Assembly (NCBI GenBank): GCA_961205875.1
Contig: OY540810.1
Coordinates: 14,756,001-14,820,000, forward strand
Length of the DNA: 64,000 nt
Reading direction: 5' to 3'
Source of the DNA: Sialis fuliginosa
Lineage: Eukaryota; Arthropoda; Insecta; Megaloptera; Sialidae
The position numbers and the translations under genes are program-made. Shown one piece after another: positions 13,591 to 24,999 of the stretch (the first letter of the stretch is position 1; each line of letters starts with the position of its first letter). The notes under the pieces were generated by a model. The model did no database searches and was not told where the DNA came from. It saw nothing but the letters and a program-made list of their open reading frames with translations.

Positions 13591-14850
13591 TTCGAAAAAC
13601 AAAAGTTTACATCACTTCCGGTTAAATCGGAATTGACAAAAAGTTCACTTTTAACTGAAAATATGGTATGGCATTGTAACTTGAATGACAATAAAATAAA
13701 ATCCTATAGATATAGGTACCTAATTTAGTTTTGAGAAGGACTAAGTCGTTTATTTTTGTTTTGCTGGCGTAAACGTGCGCGAAAATGACCCTGAAAATGT
13801 TTAACGCCAACGTGTATTTTATTTATATTTTAAAGCGTTTTATAATATGTTTTCAAACTATGCGCAGATGCGGGAAAATAAAGACAGTGTCCGTTGGCAA
13901 CAGCGTTAGTTTTTGTTTTCCGGCACATCTTTGTTTGTCTCACGGAACGAACGACGAATAAATAAAAATGTGGAAAGTAAGAAACATTCTTAATTTAGAA
14001 CATCTGATAATTTAATAACATTCCCATTTATTACGGCATGAGAAAGTGCTTTAACTTTTTAATTAATTAGTGTACATTTACCTTTACTTTTTTGATTCTA
14101 GGGATTTTCAATGATTATATAATTATACAATTTTTACTCAGTAAATGAATTGCAATAATTAAAATGTCCCTTTTTATAAGCGGCAAAAAATATAAACCCG
14201 GACCTGCTCCAACGTAAGAATTCATCAAAATCGAGCTAAAAACCAACTTTTCCTATCGTCAAGGTGATAAAAAATAGACATTGTTTAGATTTTCCCAATA
14301 ACATTAAAAAAATAAACCAAACTCTTTCTACGGGGTGTCGAAACGTTATGAATTTAGTCTGAATTTTAGAACAGTGGTAATAAATATGAAAATTGCTCTA
14401 TTCTATCGTATACACAAATCACTACTGCTTTCTTCTTCCTTTTTTATTTCAACTCTTATTTAATTTTAATACCTGTTTCGACTAAATTCTTATACCGGAC
14501 ATATAGTTTAAATATTTATTTTGGTAAATTGTTAGTTGTGATTTTTCAGTAAAATATAATTAAATCTTTAATATAACGACGCGGACGTCTAAAGCTTTAG
14601 GATGCGAGTAAAACAAGAATGCTCGTTCGCTGGCTGTTTGTTGTATTGGACGTGGTTCAAGAACGAGATACAATTATCTCTGGTATTACGCGCGCATCTC
14701 TATGTGTACACATCAGCAATGTATCTGACCTACATTATGTGTTACACATTCGTTACGAAATATGCCTTATGAAGTATATTATATATACATATGTATTATG
14801 TATGTAATATAAATACACAACACTATTAATGGTTTATTACATTACTTACA

Positions 14851-15470
14851 TTGCCGCTTTCTGTTTTATTAAAAAAATATATAAATTTATATCCAATTCA
14901 TTGTCAAAATTGCAGATCTGCTTATATTGGACAGACAATTTTTTTATTTAATCGAATAAAATCTCATAAATATGCTGTTAAATCAGCAATATTAAAAGCA
15001 CATAAATCGAACGTCATAAATTCAATTATGATAATACACGCATTTTAGATACAATTTTTTTTTAAATTCAGATTTTTTCAAGGAAATTTTATTAAATGTT
15101 TAACAAATAAATTTGCAATAATATTATTTGTTAGTATATCATACGTATATGTAATAAAAAAATAGATATGTATATACATATTCTAAATATTAAAAAAAAA
15201 TGGTTTGATTTATTTGATGAGATCAAAACCTAATTTTTGGTTTATTTGCTAATTTCACCAGAATAATACAGATAAATAAATTATTGAGATATATTTTAAC
15301 GTCACCACAAATGGATCATGGGTTAAGGGAAAAAACTGCCTCGAATTGGTCGTGCTATCGACAAACGTTTCGTCCACTGCAACTTGTGACGAAACGTTGG
15401 CCGATAGAACGCGACTCATACTTAGAAGCCAAGGTTCATATCAAGATCACCGTGGAAACTTTTTAAGCTT
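14851..15470 (+). pseudogene. Remnant of a Penelope-like retroelement (GIY-YIG endonuclease part)
   Basis: An open frame at 14851-15048 encodes YPIHCQNCRSAYIGQT followed by RIKSHKYAVK. This is the Cys-x2-Cys, AYIGQT and R..SHK pattern of the C-terminal GIY-YIG endonuclease of Penelope-like elements (family knowledge). The reverse transcriptase part is absent and the frame is soon broken. About 300 bp downstream, 15340-15430 holds a GC-richer hairpin (GCTATCGACAAACGTTTCGTC ... GACGAAACGTTGGCCGATAG) that may be the 3' end of the same element. It is inactive as seen. The endonuclease call is moderately confident; the extent is approximate. Confidence 0.55.
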
Positions 15471-16047
15471 GTATGTTTTTGATTGTTTAAAAATAACTCT
15501 ACTACACCATTATGCTTTATTTTTATATGTCGAAATTAATTACATAAAAGTTCAAATATTATAAACACGTACACATAAAATAATATTAAAGATCAGACTT
15601 TGATATTAGCGGTTCTCGCAGAATGAGCGATCTTAAAATAGGAAACAAAATGTCACTTATAGAATCAGCCTGTGCTCAAAATAGCAACACATGTTATATC
15701 TCCGAAATAAAACGGTGACAATAATATTACGGCCTCCGTGTCTCCAAATATACACCATGTTATATGTTCAAGTTTGCATGCTTCGTCGAATATCATTATA
15801 TTTTATACTATTAGGGGCCCTATGCATTGTGGCAGGTACACCTTATGATGCAATATTTATAAGGGGATAATCAAAAGTAGGAACAGGTCGATTTATTTAC
15901 ATTAAAAAAATATCATTACGAAAAATTATTTGTACATCATGAAAAAACTTTTTCTCAATTCCAATATAAGTTATATTTATTGTAATATATCTTACTGTAA
16001 TTAAAAAAAAAGTATGAATACAAATTAGATGATTTCACTGTTTACCT

Positions 16048-16474
16048 CAGGGGTGACCAACCCTTTGAGAATAAGGCCACATCTAAAGTTTTGAAGTGTA
16101 TACAGTCAGAGAAATAAATATAATTTTTGAAAAAAAAATTTAAATGTATAAACGTTATTTTTCTCTATTTTAATTTTTTATGAATAAAACTATCTGTAAG
16201 CAACGTTTCGGTTGATAAAACTATCATCGATGTAAAATATAATAAATACAATAATATTAATATGTTTTAGATCAGAATAAATAAAAAATTACAAACATAA
16301 TATTTTTTTTATTGATTTTTAATCAATAAATACGTCTATATCTTTATTTTAACAAAAGTTTAAAAATAAAAACATCGATTCCTAGCCGAGTATCGACCAA
16401 ATTCGTGTCGAAAAAATGTACGAGCATTAAGATGGGGTCAAAATAATCCAGGGGCCGTATTTTGGGAACCGCTG
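16048..16474. mobile_element. Decayed hAT-type MITE
   Basis: The left end CAGGGGTGACCAACCCTTTGAG and right end GGGGCCGTATTTTGGGAACCGCTG are typical hAT termini (CAG...CTG with GGCC-rich subterminal DNA). The flanks GTTTACCT and GTCTACTT match at 6 of 8 bases, a decayed 8-bp duplication. The interior is AT-rich and non-coding. Confidence 0.65.
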
Positions 16475-17489
16475 GTCTACTTATTAGTTTTTTTTAGAAT
16501 AATTATTTTTAAATTGACAAAAAATTACAAAAACTTATTTACTTAATTTTTTTAATACACGAATGACAATGTTACTCTTTATGTCTTTCCAGTGATACCA
16601 AATATCAGCCAAAAAAAGGTTTCATGACTTCATAAGTCATATTGAAGAAGAATATAAAAATTGTTAAGATATTTTTTTAACATTATCGATTGTCAAGCAA
16701 AATCACTTCAGACTAACCTTGTTCCTAAATAAATCTTTATTGATACGTATTTGGACATTTAAAAATGATATTCAATAATTACTTATATTATAATAAATGA
16801 ACTAATTTTATGATAAAACTATAGAACCCTACCTACCTATCGATTTTAGCGCGTCATTGTTTTCTATTTAAAAATCTCAATCGATTGATCTATGTAATAA
16901 TAATAATAACTTACATATTTTCCCTGCATTAATAATAATTAATAAAACACCGATATTATATAATTATTTTTATTAAGATTTTGTAAGTTTATATTGTTAA
17001 TTATATTAATATTCATTCATTTATTATAGCTCACAATAAGTAAAAAAAATAATAGATAAAAAATAGTTATAAATAGTACAGTTTATTGTCAACTGAACTA
17101 TTTTGTTTATTTCCAATAAACCAATCCATTAAAATTATTAAATCGACAAAATTTACTTATATGCTACGAGAATCTGAATTTTATTAGATACGCGCGTAAA
17201 ATTCCTTCCATTTCTAGAGATCCAAAGGATTTATGATAAGTAAAAAAAGTGCGCGAATACAACAACAAAGGTTTAATTTACAACAAATCATAAACATTGT
17301 CGCAACCATAGAGATTTTCGACTATATTAATATTATTATAAATACTGCATTCCTTTATTAATAAAAATACGTGTATAAAAAAAGCATAAAATTAAAAAAA
17401 AATGTATAAAATTGAAAAATAAAATTAGAATAAAGTGTACATGCAATCAAATAATATTGAATTAAAATGATGATACAAACAAACACACA

Positions 17490-17669
17490 GGGACGTATTT
17501 ACTAAAAGGTCAAAAATGCAATTGTTGCCCCGGCATTAACGATTTTTTTCCCTTTGAGACAGGGGAAAATTCATTTTTCATTATAAAAAATATTTTATTA
17601 TAAAATATCACGAAAGGGGGGATGCAAATGCCTTTGCTCAGCGGTGCAAGGTTTGTTAATACGTCACTG
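17490..17669. mobile_element. Small hAT-like MITE with CAGGGACGTATTTAC ends
   Basis: CAGGGACGTATTTACTAAAAGG on the left is matched by GGTTTGTTAATACGTCACTG on the right in inverted orientation. A related, more degraded copy lies at about 17830-17990 (GGTTTTACAAATACGTCAC). Neither has coding capacity. Confidence 0.5.
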
Positions 17670-18479
17670 TGCACACACATATATGTATATATAAACAAAA
17701 ATAAATAATTGTATGTGACTTTTAACAAATTTCGTAATTTCGATTTCAATTGGTAAAAGGTATATTCTAAATTTATATTTATATAACTGTAGTTAGTCTT
17801 TATTTATTTATAAAAAATTACAGATTGACCAGAAAGGGCGAAAAGGGCACTGTCCTTTTTTTGGTCATCGCTTGAGAAATTTTTTTAGTTAACTTAATTT
17901 TGTTAAATTTAATTATAAAATACCTCGAAAGGGAGGCGGTAAATCGTGTTAACCCAAGTCTGCAGGTTTTACAAATACGTCACCGAGCTTGACAATGTTT
18001 TTTTTCTGACGCTAATACAGTTATTTATTATTGTTTGTATTTTTAACGTCGATTTTATTGTATTATTATTATTATATATAATCTGATTTGTTTTCCGTAT
18101 AAACACATACAAATTATCACATTGTTTATATATACATGTAAATTGTGATAAGGAAAGTCATCAAATGTGATTTTGTAGACTGTCCTTTTAAACAATTCGA
18201 GCACTGCCATATATTAAAAATAAAACTATTGAAGGAAGGTTCAGAATATCCGTCATGTTGGTAATCGGTCCTCTTCGCAAAGCACACACACACACGTGAT
18301 TTGTTGCACACTTCACTGCAAACTTACCAATAATAAAAATATCACTTGATAATGTGGTCCCAGTGAGAAAACGTAAAACACAAGTATATAAAAACGTGTC
18401 GTTTAACAAATATGAGGGCGTTATAAGTTACAATCGTTTTGCGTCGCTATGCCCTCATGGTATGTTTTAATTTTGGCGG

Positions 18480-18690
18480 GTAATACAAATGTATAGCAAC
18501 GCTGTTACGGGTCGGACGGACGGCCGTTCTCGTGTATGGCCGCCTTTTATAAGTTCACAGCAACGCTGCCTGGTGGCCGGAGTTGAAACTAGCCGGGGAT
18601 GGGCTCCATGCCAGCCAGCCCGGATCTCGATACCCAGAGATCGCTGTACAATCTGTTGGTCCACCGCGCGCCGCGTCTACTAAACTATTC
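18480..18690. other. GC-rich island of unknown role
   Basis: About 200 bp are far richer in GC and CpG (GGACGGACGGCCG, CCGGGGATGGGC, CACCGCGCGCCGCG) than the surrounding AT-rich DNA. A TATA-like TTTTATAAG occurs within it on the plus strand. All frames stay open for a stretch because stops are rare in GC-rich DNA, so that is not evidence of coding. It could be a promoter, an exon of an unseen gene or part of a repeat. Confidence 0.3.
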
Positions 18691-19007
18691 AAAACACTGA
18701 TCATAATTACACATAACTGGAGCTGGAGCTGCTCCACTTTCATTATGTATCAGCCATTCTATCCAGGGCTGTGTTTATGTTTTTGCCTGCAGTCATATTT
18801 CCACTCGCAAGAAAAATGGTCATTTTAATTATTGCACTATAAGTTAAAAATGTAAAATATAATTAGGGGTACCTAATGCAAGCACCAATCTTGTGGGGTA
18901 AATGTAATACCGATGTATTTGTAATAGTTGTAATAACGGTCTATTATTTTTTCTATGTAATCGAAGCAGTTTGTCATCTACTGAAAGCTTTGTATACCTT
19001 ATTTACT

Positions 19008-19580
19008 AGGGGAGGATGGGAGAATGGCGGAAACTTAAGCGGTAATCAAAATAACACCTTAAATAAAAGTTAAAGTAAGTGAACTTCTACATAGCATATT
19101 CAATTCACTTAATAACTATGTATGTATGTGGTACAAATTGCCAAGCTTTTTGCCGTTTGGCATATTTTTATACATTTTTAAAAACATACCGTTGACCGAC
19201 ATTATCCACACATGCGGGTAATGGCGGTTCAATACGCTCTGTTTCCAAAATAAATTGATTAACAAAATAAAATCACGTTTTTTTACAGAGTAATCATAAA
19301 AATATTCTTCACGGGCTTTTTTTAAGTTCTCTCTTGTCCATTTTGCCTTAGTTGTTGTTCTAGGTCTGTTACGTGGCATCTAAGCGAAGAATCATGAGCC
19401 ATTGTTTTAACAACAAAATGTTCTAAACTAAAGGTAAAAATTACCCTATATTTACATATCGGTCAGTGACTGGTATTACCCGCTTCGAATAACCGGCATA
19501 ACTAATGACTAAAAAATGTTCATTGGTCTGTAACGAAAAACATACTAACCTATTTGAACTCCAACCCACCTATTACATGC
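19008..19580 (-). pseudogene. Decayed pogo/Tigger-like transposon fragment, copy 1 (intact insertion site)
   Basis: The minus strand encodes MPRNRPRTTTKAKWTREN then LKKAREEYF. This is the typical start and first helices of the psq-type DNA-binding domain of pogo/Tigger transposases (family knowledge, from memory). The frame then drifts and no DDE catalytic domain is seen. The left end GGGGAGGATGGGAGAATGGCGG also occurs at the start of the inverted relative at 34525-35610. At 19138-19145 this copy has TTGCCAAG uninterrupted, exactly where the relative carries a hAT-like insertion. A separate solo end (ACCGCCATTCCCC) lies at 19848-19860. Confidence 0.6.
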
Positions 19581-20147
19581 ACTAACACTTTTGTAATAAT
19601 TGGTAATATGAAAGATATCTATTAGTGTATTAGTACAAAGTATTATTTGCTTACATTTGTTTGAATATTCCAGTTTATTACAACAAAATATGACTCAATA
19701 CATGCACAACTGTCACTCGCGCTGCAGTTGGTGAAATATGGCGTTTCTTCGTAAATTAGTTCACTCGACTGTGTACTAAATAGCAGTACTCGAATTTTTT
19801 ATTTAGGTATTTTCGAAGTTTTGGCAGTGACCGGTATTGCCCGCTGACCGCCATTCCCCAATAATCAGTTGATTTAAAAAAATTAATGTTATTTTTATTT
19901 AGTTGCGTAGTTTGGTCGCTGCGCCTCCGTGAAAACTGGAAAAAACGCCCCACTAGTGTAATTGAAGACCTTTTTTTCGTTGCCACGTTAATTTTGGCGT
20001 CTCCTTAAACTCCTTGCGCCTCTGACGGTTCCGGTTTCGCCAACTTCTAGCCACATCACGGTTTCTATTACCCCTAATGCTCTTTAATATAATTCACTAG
20101 TAAATGGCACTGCACTGTATTTATTTATTTATTTGTTTAACTTCCAA

Positions 20148-21725
20148 ACTCACGGAAAAAATTAAAGGACCACCTAAATTTTTCGGAAAAATTGTCCATT
20201 TTCAAAGTAATGCCGATAGGTCAAATATGATCCTTTTTTTATTTACAGGGTATGAAAATTGAAGGAAATTTTATCTTCATTTCGAATTTAGGGGTATTTT
20301 TATGTTATTAAACTTATTTTTGTGACCAAACCGCGGTTTGATAAAAAATAGATTTGTTTTATAATTTTTTGGTGTCGCGATATTCGAGTTTGAATGAAAA
20401 AAGTACCAAAAAGTTTTAAACGACCATAAAGGGTCTAATTTTGGTGTCACAGAAAAGAAAAAAAGAATATTAAAGTTTAAACAATCATCTATTGTCTAGT
20501 AGCATTTAAAAAATGTTTAATTTTAACTTAACCCTTCAAATACGAAAAACAAAACAATGTTGGAATGTAAATAATCCTGTAATCATAGATCTAATATTTA
20601 AAATGTATCCAGAAATTAAGTTCTATCAAAGAATATGAAAATTATACTTATTATCTTCTATGTGAACAAAGGTTTCAGCACAGAATAAAAGTAAAAATCT
20701 TTTAATTTGGCTGAGAAATTGCATTTTGAATTTTTTGTATACGTTTAGGACTTGACAGTGGCGTCACTAGGGTTGGTGTCACCCAGTGCGGTAACTCATG
20801 GTGTCACCCCCCCCTTGAAAAAAAAAATTAGACCCCTTCTATAAAATGAAGTGTTTTCAAAAAAATTTCACCTACCCCATTGAGTGGGGTGTCGTTAGAA
20901 AGGTCTCCTAAAATTCAACAGAAGCGTGGGGAAGCGTGGGTGACTGCCAAATGTCTCGGTGAACTTGAAGAATTTTCTTTTCTCCCTTATTTTATTGTTC
21001 AATTAATTAATCGTTAACTGAACCGTATAATTAAAAACGTAAAATTGTCCTAAAATCTCCATAAGATGAGCTTTTCAGAAATGTATAATACATTATACGA
21101 GTACATATTCCTACAAAGTTTTATAGAAAATTAACTTTTAAAGTGATGAAGCGAACAGGTTTGAATTGAAAATCCACAAAAATAATGAACAGTGAGGCTT
21201 CAAAAATAGTCTTTTTACATAAAATTATGTGAAATTCCTGCATTATAGTAAAGAATAAAGATTGACCATTAAACTAATAAATAAAATTAAAATATAATGT
21301 ATGTAGGGACTTTAGTAAAAAACATTTATGATATGTTGTTGTTAATAAATTTTCCATAGTGCGCTGGGCCGGCTGAGGTGAAACAATGCATAAGAATAAT
21401 TTCATGGAGTGACAGAATCGTAGATAGTGATATTTTGCATTTGGGTGTCACCCCTTGTGATGGTGTCACCCGGTGCGGTCCGCACCCCCCGCACCCCCCT
21501 AGTGACGCCACTGGGACTTGACCGTACTTTTTATAACAAGTTTTTCTTTGGGATTTTTTTTTTCGAAAAACAATCAATTTTTGAGAAAAATTCAAAAAGA
21601 AGATAAAATTTCCTTCAATTTTCATACCCTATAAGTAAAAAAGGGTCATATTTTACCTATCGGCACTACTTTGAAAATGCGCAACTTTTTCGAAAAAAGG
21701 TGGTCCTTAAATTTTTTCCGTGAGT
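20148..21725. mobile_element. Long-TIR DNA transposon with ACTCACGGAAAAAATT ends, interrupted by a hAT element
   Basis: About 130 bp at the left (ACTCACGGAAAAAATTAAAGG, GGACCACC, CGATAGGTCAAATATGA, GGGTATGAAAATTGAAGG, AAATTTTATCTTC) are repeated in inverted order at 21595-21725. Without the nested element at 20756-21513 and one copy of its 8-bp duplication, the element is about 812 bp. I see no transposase. The superfamily is undetermined because no clear target duplication is visible. Confidence 0.8.
20756..21513. mobile_element. hAT-like element (CAGTGGCGTCACTAGGG ends) with exact 8-bp duplication
   Basis: The ends CAGTGGCGTCACTAGGG and CCCCCTAGTGACGCCACTG are inverted repeats. The exact duplication GGACTTGA stands at 20748-20755 and 21514-21521. 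An 8-bp duplication and CAG...CTG ends fit the hAT superfamily. Subterminal GGTGTCACCC motifs recur in both arms. It has no transposase, so it is non-autonomous. It sits inside the long-TIR element at 20148-21725 and is therefore younger. Confidence 0.85.
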
Positions 21726-22139
21726 GTATAATAGAAAAATAAATATTATTATTTTGTTAGTATCTCGTGAAAAAGAAGCCTCCCCCAAATGTATATTTTT
21801 AATTAATTTTATATTTGATAGTCTAATTTTGTTGTTTGATAGTTATTAGTTTAACCCCTCCCCCTACATTTGATTATTGAGTTTTTTATTATTTATTATT
21901 TTATATTATTTATTTTATTATTATTATTGTGTTTACAAGATTTATTTTAATTTTAAAATGTTTGATAGTACCTACAAGCTTATCGTTTGATAGTTGTTAT
22001 CTTCGCAGAATTTTAACATTTTAGTTCAACAACAATTAAATATTCAAACCCGCGCTTTTGTTTTTAAAATTCATTTGAAAGTTTGTTATAGTGTACAGTA
22101 TAATTAGTTTGTACTAAAGACATTGTATACATAGACTAA

Positions 22140-22471
22140 TGTCCGGTATCATAAAGGACCTAACAAATTTGTTAGCTAACAAGCACTTTCAACTGAGATA
22201 TCAAACTTATATGACAGTTCTTTTGGAGTTTGTTGATGACTTCGACAAGTTTCGCGCACTCGTTTAAGGTAAATACAAACGGTATTAAAACAGTGGTGAT
22301 GTTATGAAAATTATTTTGTACGGTCAAAGATGCCAACTGTGTTACAATTAGTTGAAGTGTCACTGCTCTAAATTTCATAACTAATCCATAGATACTAGTA
22401 AAGTATTAATACCCCATTTGAATGTAATTGCTAGCTAACAAATTTAGTTAGGTCCTTTATAATACCGGATA
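22140..22471. mobile_element. 332-bp PIF/Harbinger-like MITE, copy 1
   Basis: The left TGTCCGGTATCATAAAGGAC and right TTAGGTCCTTTATAATACCGGATA form inverted ends, flanked by TAA on both sides (22137-22139 and 22472-22474). The copy at 41207-41538 has exactly the same length and near-identical sequence. A 3-bp TWA duplication is the mark of PIF/Harbinger. It has no transposase gene. Confidence 0.85.
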
Positions 22472-22635
22472 TAAGTGAGCTAGACATGTAAATCAGCGTC
22501 AATCATAAATAATAAGACAAAGAAATATTTAGTATCTACGTGACGTGGACTGCAGTTTCTGGAGTATCTTTATTCGGTGTATCACAATCTCGTTCTTTCT
22601 CTTTCTACCGAGAGTTATCGTTTTCGGCTGGCTCA

Positions 22636-22909
22636 TAGGGTGACCAGGTCTCCGGTTTTGACCCGGAGTCAGAGTTTGCACACTGAATCTCCGGGCTCCG
22701 GGTTTGGATGCAATTTCTCCGGGTTTAGCAAAAAATGATAACGACAAAAAAAGGTCATCAAAAATAAAGAGGACACAAAAGTGCAGATTATGGTAAAAAA
22801 ATTTATGAAAATAAAAATAATTAAATAAAAATAAAAAAGATAAACTAAATAAAAAATAGGTCTTCATTTACATCTCAGGGTTTACCAAAACTAAAATCTG
22901 GTCACCCTA
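22636..22909. mobile_element. hAT-like MITE (TAGGGTGACCAG ends) with exact 8-bp duplication
   Basis: TAGGGTGACCAG on the left and CTGGTCACCCTA on the right are inverted. The flank CTGGCTCA is perfectly duplicated (22628-22635 and 22910-22917). The left subterminal region repeats CTCCGG motifs. The 274-bp element is non-coding. An intact 8-bp duplication indicates hAT and a fairly recent insertion. Confidence 0.9.
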
Positions 22910-23263
22910 CTGGCTCACCGCCTCTATGTCATATTATATCAATGGTTTGTACGCGCAACTCGGACTGAATAGAGAACTGAAAAAACTGGGAACTGAAAAC
23001 TTAAAACATAACGGATCGTGTAATCTTGCGGACACACAACGAAGACAACGTATGACTAAACTGATCGTGTAAAAGCACCATGAGGAACAACTACAGCAGT
23101 GGAAAAGTAGATTAAATAACACGTATATAGATAACATTACTTATAACTCCATCTAATTAAGATGCGTAAAAAGTAGAATTTTTAATATATGAAAAGGTAA
23201 TGTCAACAGTCAAAACTGGTAACAATTATTTATACATAACTGCATTCGCATGTACTGATAGAC

Positions 23264-24325
23264 CAAGGTTAGTAAAGTAATAGGTTGCCTTATAACTTTG
23301 GCGGGGAGTGGCATGAGAGGGGAGAACGCGTCATCGTGAGGAACTCTTTGACATTATAAATGGCTGTCAAACTATATTTACTCTTTATTTTAGTTAAGCT
23401 GATTTATTGTAAGTTGTTTTTAAATATTTTCATTTGATATTGATAGTGTACTGAGTTTTAAATCTAAATTTTTATTATTTTATTATTATAAATTATAGTT
23501 TTAAACAAGGTATATAAAGACAAGGTAGTCTCAAGAGCTCCTTGACCAATCAGCGTTGGCGCTGGAATTGACGTCACCTGGGGGATCTATTCAAATGTCA
23601 TAAATTTTTAATAGAATATTAATTACAAAAAATTCCTTTATTTATTCTTGTTTTCGTATTTTTTGATATTTTAACAACACATACAATCAAATAAGTACAA
23701 ATTCGACATAGCAAAATCATAAAGTGCTGTCAGAATCATATAAAGTATTGCCAACTTAAGAATAGTAAAAATGATGCTTACCGAATTGACCAAATTGTCT
23801 TTGACAGCTTTTTTATGATTTTACAATGTCGAATTTGTACTTATTTGATTGTATGTGTTGTTAAAATATCAAAAAATACGAAAACAAGAATAAATAAAGG
23901 AATTTTTTGTAATTAATATTCTATTAAAAATGTATGACATTTGAATATATCCCCCAGGTGACGTCAATTCCCGCGCCAACGCTGATTGGTCAAGGAATTG
24001 TTGAGACTACCTTGTCTTTATATACCTTGAGTTTTAAACAAGTGTTTTTTTTATGTGTAACCAAGAAATGTATTTTCTTTAAGCATTGATTTCTGACATC
24101 ATTTTATAGTTTTTATGAAGAAATATTATATGTAATAATTTGTGCTTTTGTAATAAACAATAATATTTACTTTTTTTAAATACAAATATCCAAAAAATCG
24201 AAATAATTTGAAAAAAAAACTTAATATATGAAACAACGTTTAAAGGTTCCTCAGGGTGACGTCATCACACGCAGCCGCTGATTGGTCAAAAAGTTATGAG
24301 GCAACCTATACATATACTAACCTTG
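23264..24325. mobile_element. Foldback MULE-like element with 9-bp duplication (outer element)
   Basis: CAAGGTTAGTA...TAGGTTGCCT-ATAACTTT on the left is matched by AGTTATGAGGCAACCTATACATATACTAACCTTG on the right. The flank CTGATAGAC is perfectly duplicated (23255-23263 and 24326-24334). Nine-base duplications with terminal foldback arms point to the Mutator superfamily. The right arm carries TGACGTCA and ATTGG. It has been split by insertion of the related element 23506-24029. Confidence 0.85.
23506..24029. mobile_element. Foldback MULE-like element nested in the one above
   Basis: It begins CAAGGTATATAAAGACAAGG and ends CTTGTCTTTATATACCTTG. The arms are inverted copies over about 250 bp each, leaving almost no loop, so the element is a near-perfect hairpin. 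The duplication AGTTTTAAA is exact (23497-23505 and 24030-24038). Each arm holds a TATA-like site, a CCAAT box and a CRE (TGACGTCA at 23569-23576 and 23959-23966). A second copy is at 44651-45162. It has no coding capacity. Confidence 0.9.
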
Positions 24326-24348
24326 CTGATAGACGCTCCCTTAAGCGT

Positions 24349-24730
24349 CGATTACATTAAGCGAATTTACAAGCTAACAAGCCAGTTTGTTAGCTTGTTA
24401 GCTTGTAAACTCTCGCTCAGTGTAATCATGTTTACAAGCTAACAAGTTGCTACAAAAGTTGAAAGCCGGGCTACTTTACTCGCTGGCTTGTAGGCTTGTT
24501 AGCTTCTTATCTTGTAAACTAGCCGTGTGTCATCATAGCAGCTAGTTCGCTACCTGCTAGTATCTCGGTGATTCCTGGTTTCAGTGTCTATAAAATGTAT
24601 TCACAACACGTGGTTTACTTGCTAGCTAGTTGGCTACTGAGCGAGTGGATAGTTCATCATCACAAGCTAACAAGTCAGTTTGTAATAAGCTGGCTTGTTA
24701 GCTTGTAAACTCGCTCAATGTAATGATTAC
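24349..24730. mobile_element. Inverted-repeat element rich in ACAAGCTAACAAG motifs
   Basis: The left CGATTACATTAAGCGA-TTTACAAGCTAACAAGCCAG is mirrored on the right by CTGGCTTGTTAGCTTGTAAACTCGCTCAATGTAAT. Several more ACAAGCTAACAAG copies in both orientations fill the interior. It is non-coding, probably a MITE with subterminal repeats. Confidence 0.65.
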
Positions 24731-24999
24731 AATAGAAAAAATATAATGTGCATAAATAGTAAAATATTCAATATAAACATTTTTTAACTTATTACCTCTA
24801 CAAGATCAAAGCATTGGATAATCCTAAATATAACAAGGAAAGAAATAAATTGCGTGAAAATATCAAAAGAAAATCCATACAAACAACAACAAAAATTAAC
24901 AAAGCACACTATTCTCAATTTCTCACATAATTACATTTTTACGAAATTCCAAAATAAAAATATAAATCCTCTTCTATGTGAATAACCTCAGTGATTCCT

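Larger units (their letters stand above)
9901..14799. other. Gene-free AT-rich stretch
   Basis: I see no supportable gene. Short open frames lack codon structure. A moderately GC-rich patch at 10440-10660 has no clear exon. Two hairpin or foldback repeats (11717-11805 and 13185-13590) are listed separately. There is an 11-C run at 12238-12248. Confidence 0.5.

Noticed and set aside
18467..18828. Several overlapping open frames in the GC-rich island
   Set aside because: Frames are open on both strands at once, as expected from GC-rich DNA with few stops; none has a recognisable domain.
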